Of a stretch of DNA of 64,000 nt, positions 59,315 to 64,000 are shown piece by piece. The stretch is taken from NCBI GenBank assembly GCA_958295755.1, contig OY282367.1, forward strand, positions 719,087-783,086. The letters are read 5' to 3'. Position 1 is the first letter of the stretch. Each line of letters begins with the position of its first letter. Both the position numbers and the translations under genes were made by a program. Source of the DNA: an uncultured Acidimicrobiales bacterium (GTDB lineage Bacteria; Actinomycetota; Acidimicrobiia; Acidimicrobiales; Hopanoidiivorantaceae). The notes under the pieces were generated by a model. The model was not told the DNA's origin, made no database searches, and saw only the letters and a list, made by a program, of their open reading frames with translations.

Positions 59315-60991
59315 GTGCTTAGATCTCCTCGCTATTCTCGTCGTCCTGTTCCTCGCCAAAGTGGTGGAACTTTCTCGCGAGACGAAGCCCTGCGCCGTCT
59401 CAGCGAAGAGCACTTTGATGTAGTGATCATCGGTGGCGGCATAACCGGAGCCGGTTGTCTGCTAGACGCTGCCAGTAGAGGGCTGTCGGCAGCACTTATT
59501 GAAAAAGATGATTTCGCCTCAGGGACTTCTTCTAAGTCGTCAAAGCTGGTGCACGGCGGACTGCGCTATCTTCAGCAACGGCGTGTAGTGCTGGTATATG
59601 AGGCACTGGCTGAGCGTCAACGTCTGCTCCACAACGCCCCGCATCTGGTGCGTATTTTGCCTTTTTTGATTCCTGTATTTAGCACCGACGGTCTAATCAA
59701 TCCCAAGGCAGCTCGCGCTCTTGGCACTGCCATGTGGGCCTACGACTTGACAGGTGGTTTACGCATAGGCAAAAAACATCAGCGATTGAGCGCTGGCGCG
59801 GCTTTGGATCTATTCCCCACACTTTCGCCCGACAGGTTAGATCACGGCTACATCTATTACGACTGCGAAACCGATGACGCTCGCCTCACTTTAGCTGTGG
59901 TCAGAACCGCCGTATTAGATTTCGGGGCTGTCGCCGCCAACAGAGCTACCGCTGCGGGTATCTTAAAAAGTGCCTCAGGGAAGTGCCGAGGTGTGGTGGT
60001 TGAAACTACCGAAGGCGACAGCTTTGACATAAGCTGCGACACCGTCATCAGTGCGGCAGGAGTATGGTCAGACGAAGTACGTAGCTTGGACGAACAAGAG
60101 GCTGCTGCGCGCTTGCGTCCAGCTAAAGGTATCCATGTGGGAGTGCCCAGAGAGATGTTTGCCAACGAAGCAGCAGCCGTGGTGCCTGTGAGCGGCGACA
60201 AACGTAGCATCTTCATCATCCCGTGGGAGAAAATCACCTATCTCGGAACCACCGATACCGACTACGAAGGCGACATAGATAACCCTTCCAGCACGCTAGA
60301 CGATGTTGAGTATCTACTCAAAGCAGCCAACGATAACACCTCTGCGAATGTAGGTTTAGACGACATAGTGTCGGTCTGGTCGGGATTGCGCCCACTCGTC
60401 AAAGACTCCAAATCGCAAAGCACAGCCGATATGTCGCGCCGACATAGCATCACAACTTCACCTTCTGGGGTGGTGAGCGTGGTAGGCGGCAAACTAACCA
60501 CATATCGCAAGATGGCAAGCGATGCTGTAGATGAGGTGCTCCAACATCTAGACAGAGACGATGCCGGACTAAGCAGAACTTTAAATTTGAAACTGCGCGG
60601 CGCGCCAGAAGAAGTGCCAGAAAAAGTTTCAGAAAAAGTTTCAGAAAAAGTTTCAGAAAAAACTTCAGTGGGCAGATACGGCACAGAAGAAGCCCAAGTC
60701 CACGCTCTTGCTGAGACCGACCCTGCTCTGAGCCAGCCAATGCACGAAGACTTGCCATACATTATGGCTGAAGCAACCTACGCTGCGCGCTTTGAGATGG
60801 CAGTTACTCTGGATGATGTTCTGAGCCGTCGCACGAGAGCGCGTTTACAAAACGCCCGCGCCTCAGCAGATGCTGCACCAGCTGTAGCAGAGTTATTAGC
60901 TGGCGATTTGGGTTGGAGCCAAGAGCGCACCAAAGATGAGATCGAGCGATATCGCAGAAGCGTTGAAACTGAAATGTGCGACTGGCGGTGA
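59315..60991 (+). CDS. glpD: Glycerol-3-phosphate dehydrogenase (FAD)
   Basis: Oxidises glycerol-3-phosphate to dihydroxyacetone phosphate at the membrane, passing electrons to quinone. 558 residues, GTG start. FAD-binding DVVIIGGGITGAGCLLDAASRG, the substrate loop GTSSKSSKLVHGGLRYLQ, and a C-terminal domain with the family's FEMAVTLDDVLSRRTR. A 12-bp repeat (60620-60667) inserts EKVSEKVSEKVSEK before the C-terminal domain. It overlaps the following kinase gene by one base (TGATG). Confidence 0.95.
   Translation: MLRSPRYSRRPVPRQSGGTFSRDEALRRLSEEHFDVVIIGGGITGAGCLLDAASRGLSAALIEKDDFASGTSSKSSKLVHGGLRYLQQRRVVLVYEALAERQRLLHNAPHLVRILPFLIPVFSTDGLINPKAARALGTAMWAYDLTGGLRIGKKHQRLSAGAALDLFPTLSPDRLDHGYIYYDCETDDARLTLAVVRTAVLDFGAVAANRATAAGILKSASGKCRGVVVETTEGDSFDISCDTVISAAGVWSDEVRSLDEQEAAARLRPAKGIHVGVPREMFANEAAAVVPVSGDKRSIFIIPWEKITYLGTTDTDYEGDIDNPSSTLDDVEYLLKAANDNTSANVGLDDIVSVWSGLRPLVKDSKSQSTADMSRRHSITTSPSGVVSVVGGKLTTYRKMASDAVDEVLQHLDRDDAGLSRTLNLKLRGAPEEVPEKVSEKVSEKVSEKTSVGRYGTEEAQVHALAETDPALSQPMHEDLPYIMAEATYAARFEMAVTLDDVLSRRTRARLQNARASADAAPAVAELLAGDLGWSQERTKDEIERYRRSVETEMCDWR
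60620..60667 (+). repeat. 12-bp tandem repeat in glpD
   Basis: GAAAAAGTTTCA occurs three times exactly (60620-60631, 60632-60643, 60644-60655) and once with changes (60656-60667), encoding EKVS. Confidence 0.9.
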
Positions 60992-62517
60992 TGGTGGTGA
61001 GCGTTTTAGTCATAGATGCGGGCACGAGCAGTTTGCGAGTAGCTGAGGTATCTGAAGAGGGCAAAATTCTCAACCGCCGCACAGCCCCGTCGCCTCTTGA
61101 TAAGCCTGTGGAAGGATTAGCCGAGCTAGATGCTCAACTACTGGCAGACACAGCTTTAGAGATGGCAGCTGATGTTTTGGCAGAGATTCACCGGGCGGGC
61201 CGCAAGGCACAAGCAATCGGCATAACCAACCAGCGGGCTACCACAATTTTATGGGATAAAAACTCTGGACAACCCGTAGCCCCAGCCTTGAGCTGGCAAG
61301 ACCTTCGGACTTTGGGAGACTGCCTAGCACTGCAATCAGATGGCTTCCGTCTAGCCCCCAACGAGTCGGCCACAAAGCTGGCTTGGCTACTGCGAGAAAT
61401 CAGAGGCCAAGGCAGAGATAGTCGCAATCTGTGCTTCGGCACCTTAGACACTTGGCTCATCTGGAAGCTAACCCAAGGCGCATGCCATGTTACTGACCAC
61501 TCCAATGCCGGAGTCACAGGTTTGATGCTGACCGACGCCTCAGGTTGGGACTTAGCCACAGCAGACCATCTTGAGATTCCAGCTGAAGTGCTACCTCAAA
61601 TCGTTGCCTCAGTGGGTGTGGTGGGTGAAGCTACAGCACTGCCGTGGAATCCACCCATTGCAGCCCTGCTGGGTGACCAGCAATCTTCATTAGCAGGTTT
61701 GGGATGCCTCACAGCTGGCACAGGTAAAGCCACATTCGGAACTGGGGCTAATGTAAACATCTGCTTAGGAGATCGCCGAGTTGAGTTTGAGCGAAGAGGC
61801 GAACACGGCACATTCCCTATCGTCTGTCGTACCCGCAACGAAGCGCAGGTGAGCAATTCTCCAACTAGCAACACTCCAACAGAAAAAACCAGCCACACTA
61901 TTGCTGTTACTTGGGGTGTGGAAGCCTTAGACCTTTCAGCCGGCACCAATATAGCTTGGTTAGGCGATGAGTGGGGTTTGTTTTCATCTCCTGGCGACTC
62001 AGAACCTCTAGCAGCCGCATGCCAAGATACAGAGGGTGTTGTCTTTGTGCCAGCCTTAGAAGGCTTAGGCGCACCTCAGTGGGACTTCGGGGCGAGGGGT
62101 ACTTTCTTAGGTTTAACTAGAGGCACCGAAGCTAGCCACATTACAAGGGCAGTGTTAGAAGGCGTGGCATATCGCGGCGCAGAACTGCTAAAGGCAGCAG
62201 AAGCCGATGGCAACATTCACCTCAGCAGTCTCAGAATAGATGGCGGAATGAGCCGCAACAAAGTCTTCGCCCAGGCCTTAGCCAATGCTACCGAACGACC
62301 CATAGAAATCTCAAGTGATACCGAAGGCACTTCACTTGGTGCTGGCTACTTGGCAGGATATGCCACTGGCATTTGGTCGAGCCTCGAAGAAGTTTCCCAC
62401 CTCTGGCAACCAGCCGACATACTAGAACCTACTGCTCCGTCTAGGTGGGATCGCTGGCAAGAAGCTGTTTCTCAAAGCCTCCGCTGGGAAGAAGGTCTCT
62501 CGGAAATATCGTTCTAA
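60991..62517 (+). CDS. FGGY family kinase, glycerol-kinase paralogue with altered substrate site
   Basis: 508 residues from the ATG at 60991 that overlaps the glpD stop as TGATG; a GTG at 60976 would add five residues. Overall closest to glycerol kinase: VLVIDAGTSSLRVAEV, GITNQRATTILWDK, GDQQSSLAGLG, LRIDGGMSRNKVFAQ. Compared with glpK at 49.9 kb, residues that hold glycerol differ: NQRE is NQRA, VWQDRRT is SWQDLRT, LDPYFSATK is LAPNESATK. The ATP part is intact. It may act on another polyol, or be a low-activity or regulatory paralogue. Its coupling to glpD suggests a role in glycerol-3-phosphate metabolism all the same. Confidence 0.85.
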   Translation: MVVSVLVIDAGTSSLRVAEVSEEGKILNRRTAPSPLDKPVEGLAELDAQLLADTALEMAADVLAEIHRAGRKAQAIGITNQRATTILWDKNSGQPVAPALSWQDLRTLGDCLALQSDGFRLAPNESATKLAWLLREIRGQGRDSRNLCFGTLDTWLIWKLTQGACHVTDHSNAGVTGLMLTDASGWDLATADHLEIPAEVLPQIVASVGVVGEATALPWNPPIAALLGDQQSSLAGLGCLTAGTGKATFGTGANVNICLGDRRVEFERRGEHGTFPIVCRTRNEAQVSNSPTSNTPTEKTSHTIAVTWGVEALDLSAGTNIAWLGDEWGLFSSPGDSEPLAAACQDTEGVVFVPALEGLGAPQWDFGARGTFLGLTRGTEASHITRAVLEGVAYRGAELLKAAEADGNIHLSSLRIDGGMSRNKVFAQALANATERPIEISSDTEGTSLGAGYLAGYATGIWSSLEEVSHLWQPADILEPTAPSRWDRWQEAVSQSLRWEEGLSEISF

Positions 62518-62852
62518 CCGCATTATTGACATTAACCCTAAACATGAAGGTTAGACAATTTTGCTACTTTTGTAAGGTTTTTTGGCTGTATTTATCTAAC
62601 TCGTGGTCGGGTAGCTCGAGTTTATTGGCTTGTCTGTCTCGGTGAGTGCTGGTGAGATTTTATGGGGTCAAAGAGGGAGCTTTGTAATGTGAAGTTTGTG
62701 AGGTGCTGCTAGAAGAATTTAAGAGGTTGCAGTTGCCAAAATATTAACAAGTTGCTAGTAAGATTTATCTATGCGAAAACTGCTAAGTAAGTAGCCTGAA
62801 GTGGTAAAATATTTGTTGTCAAAAGTAACCGCCTGAATCAAAGTTATTATTA

Positions 62853-62858
62853 TATAAT
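62853..62858 (+). promoter_or_regulatory. Putative -10 box for the surface-protein gene
   Basis: TATAAT in an AT-rich stretch, about 57 bp before the first possible ATG (62910) and 105 bp before the G10 run. Confidence 0.35.
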
Positions 62859-62957
62859 GTTTCAATAACCTAGATATCTGAAAGCCCATCTATCACATCA
62901 TGTTTGATCATGTCTGACTTCACAGCAGAAGATTCAAAATCACTATACCGACAAGAC

Positions 62958-62967
62958 GGGGGGGGGG
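62958..62967 (+). repeat. Homopolymer run of ten G at the 5' end of the surface-protein gene
   Basis: Ten consecutive G. A frame from ATG 62910 (MSDFTAEDSKSLYRQD) enters the run and, at ten G, ends at 63021-63023. With eight or eleven G it would join the long frame beginning near 62984. Confidence 0.9.
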
Positions 62968-62983
62968 TGCTCGCCGCGATGCG

Positions 62984-63466
62984 GTGGAAGAGAGTAGGGC
63001 TTTTCACAAACGGCGAGTTATAGCTATGGATGTTTACAGAAGCATCTCGCAGGGGGTCTCTCAGCGGGCACAGTGGATAGGCTGGCGCAGTCTGTTTGTG
63101 CTGTTTATGGTGGTGGCGTTGTTCGCCTCGGTGTTATTTGCTGCGACAGCGGTTGATGTTGACGCCATGCAGATTGATCAACAGCAGGATGGCGAACAGC
63201 AGGGCGGTGATGATGAGGGCGATGATGGCGAGCAAGAGGGTGGCGATGGTTCAGAAGGTGCAGGTGGAAGTGAAGGCGGTGATGGCTCAGAAGGTGAGGG
63301 CGGTGATGGTGAGCAAGAGGGCGATGATGACGAACAGCAAGGTGGTGATGGTGAGCAAGAGGGTGGTGACGGTTCTGAGGGCGAAGGCGGTGATGGCGAA
63401 CAGGGTGAGGAGTCAGAGGGTAATGGAGAAGGTGCGGGGGGGGGGTGCGGGTTCTGGAGGCGGTGA
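62984..63466 (+). CDS. Repeat-rich surface protein, N-terminal part (frame broken at a G10 run)
   Basis: Not recognised at family level. From GTG 62984 the frame has 160 codons; ATG 63026 (MDVYRSISQ) is a good alternative start. Either gives an N-terminal signal-anchor (about 24-42 of the long form: LFVLFMVVALFASVLFAATA) followed by low-complexity repeats of Gly, Asp, Glu, Gln and Ser (EGGDGSEGEGGDGEQ-like). After the run of ten G at 63436-63445 the frame yields a few unrelated residues (CGFWRR) and stops at 63464-63466. One G fewer continues the same repeats to the window end. Likely an exported or wall-attached protein with phase-variable expression, or a sequencing error. Confidence 0.65.
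   Translation: MEESRAFHKRRVIAMDVYRSISQGVSQRAQWIGWRSLFVLFMVVALFASVLFAATAVDVDAMQIDQQQDGEQQGGDDEGDDGEQEGGDGSEGAGGSEGGDGSEGEGGDGEQEGDDDEQQGGDGEQEGGDGSEGEGGDGEQGEESEGNGEGAGGGCGFWRR
63436..63445 (+). repeat. Homopolymer run of ten G inside the surface-protein gene
   Basis: Ten consecutive G within the Gly-rich repeats. Nine G would keep the reading frame open from the N-terminal part through 64000. Confidence 0.92.
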
Positions 63467-64000
63467 TGAGTCTGAGGGTGAAGGTGGCAGCGAAGGCGGT
63501 GATGGTAGTGGTGAGGATGATGGCGGACAGCAGGGCGGTGATAGGTCAGAGGGTGCAGGTGGCAGCGAAGGTGCAGAGGGTGCAGGTGGCCAGGGCGACG
63601 ATGACCCCCCAGAAACACCTGAACCTACCCTAGAGGAGCGCGAAGGGCCTGAAGCTCAAAGGCAATTTTCTACAGGAGCGGTCAATATTCGAGCAGGGGC
63701 GATTGTCTATATTGATACTTTACGGTTTGCTATAAACCCACAACACCTGAATCAACCTTGCTCTTCATATTCGTTCGTCCCTCCGACTACCGCTAGCAGC
63801 GATTCAAAGATTGCCGACACGGATTGCCTCTTAAAATTCACATATAACGCACCTGGAGCAATATCTGTTGTTGCAGAAGGATCTCCCTTTGGGTATCGAG
63901 TAAATCTTGTAACCGACAATACAAGCAGAGGGAATATAACTTTCACTGCCCCGCCAACTCAAAATGTAGCAGCTGGCCAGAAGATCACTTTCAACGCCAC
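63447..64000 (+). CDS. Repeat-rich surface protein, continuation in the shifted frame (3' end outside window)
   Basis: The frame is open without a stop to the window edge and continues the same Gly/Asp/Glu/Ser repeats (GSGGGDESEGEGGSEGGDG) for about 50 residues, then a Pro/Glu linker (PPETPEPTLEEREGPEA) and a folded, beta-rich region with Ig-like alternation (FSTGAVNIRAGAIVYID, YRVNLVTDNTSRGNITF) and two cysteines. No start codon fits its beginning, so it is the downstream part of the gene above. The beta-rich part suggests a surface domain; its ligand is unknown. Confidence 0.6.

Larger units (their letters stand above)
62518..62983. other. AT-rich intergenic region before the surface-protein gene
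   Basis: About 466 bp with no gene of note. It holds a weak hairpin after the kinase gene (TAACC 62533-62537 with GGTTA 62549-62553), a perfect TATAAT at 62853-62858, a short frame from ATG 62910, and a run of ten G at 62958-62967. No -35 box at the normal spacing could be picked out. Confidence 0.6.

Noticed and set aside
62533..62556. Hairpin after the glpD-linked kinase gene as a terminator
   Set aside because: Only five paired bases and a long loop; mentioned only in the intergenic note.
63178..63618. Minus-strand Pro/Ser/His-rich frame across the G-run region
   Set aside because: It arises from the GGT/GAT/GAG repeats read backwards; the plus strand has a signal-anchor and a continuing folded region.

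Overview
The window looks like the chromosome of an actinobacterium of moderate base composition (roughly half G+C by eye, low for the phylum), most likely a member of the class Acidimicrobiia or a relative. The evidence is gene content and order: a Pup-ligase cluster pafA-pafB-pafC followed by tatA-tatC, phosphatidylinositol mannoside genes (pgsA, an acyltransferase, pimA, pimB), a response regulator/kinase/GerMN lipoprotein set resembling mtrA-mtrB-lpqB, and the block thrS-HIT-pgsA-acyltransferase-pimA-pdxS-pdxT-yebC-ruvCAB-yajC-secD-secF-apt-rel, an order known from Mycobacterium. The class assignment is an inference.

Layout. 1-9.5 kb (mostly +): pafABC, signal peptidase I, a reverse-strand glycerophosphodiesterase, tatA, tatC, an M20 amidohydrolase and a two-part ThyX-like protein. 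9.6-13.3 kb: a LysM/transglycosylase wall protein, a very acidic protein, then on the minus strand an acetyltransferase and an RGG-rich protein. 13.3-16.1 kb: a TPP riboswitch driving thiB-thiP. 16.2-19.0 kb: an AT-rich, poorly conserved accessory patch bordered by a duplicated piece of the aspS 3' end. 19.0-43.3 kb: one unbroken minus-strand run of 24 genes from thrS down to aspS, many overlapping by 4 bp, covering tRNA charging, lipid synthesis, PLP synthesis, Holliday-junction resolution, queuosine insertion, Sec export and the stringent response; a small toxin-antitoxin-like pair sits inside it. 43.3-62.5 kb: a Rieske oxygenase, aroC, the two-component set, phosphofructokinase, glycerol kinase, alanine transaminase, a ROK glucokinase, pimB, queG, a NYN-domain protein, trpD, and glpD with a second FGGY kinase. 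62.5-64 kb: an AT-rich intergenic stretch and the start of a large repeat-rich surface protein.

Three things stand out. First, the surface-protein gene carries two separate runs of ten G, one at its 5' end and one in the coding sequence; the second puts the frame out by one, as expected of a phase-variable gene in the OFF state (or of a homopolymer error). Second, more than twenty short tandem duplications of 12-24 bp, most often 15 bp, are scattered through conserved enzymes and intergenic gaps. Third, several housekeeping enzymes lack residues normally considered essential: a tRNA-guanine transglycosylase without its zinc cysteines, an M48-type protein without HExxH, and a glycerol-kinase paralogue with altered substrate residues. 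Promoter-like -10 boxes lie 6-8 nt before at least eight start codons, suggesting common leaderless transcription. No tRNA, rRNA, CRISPR array or transposase was seen.
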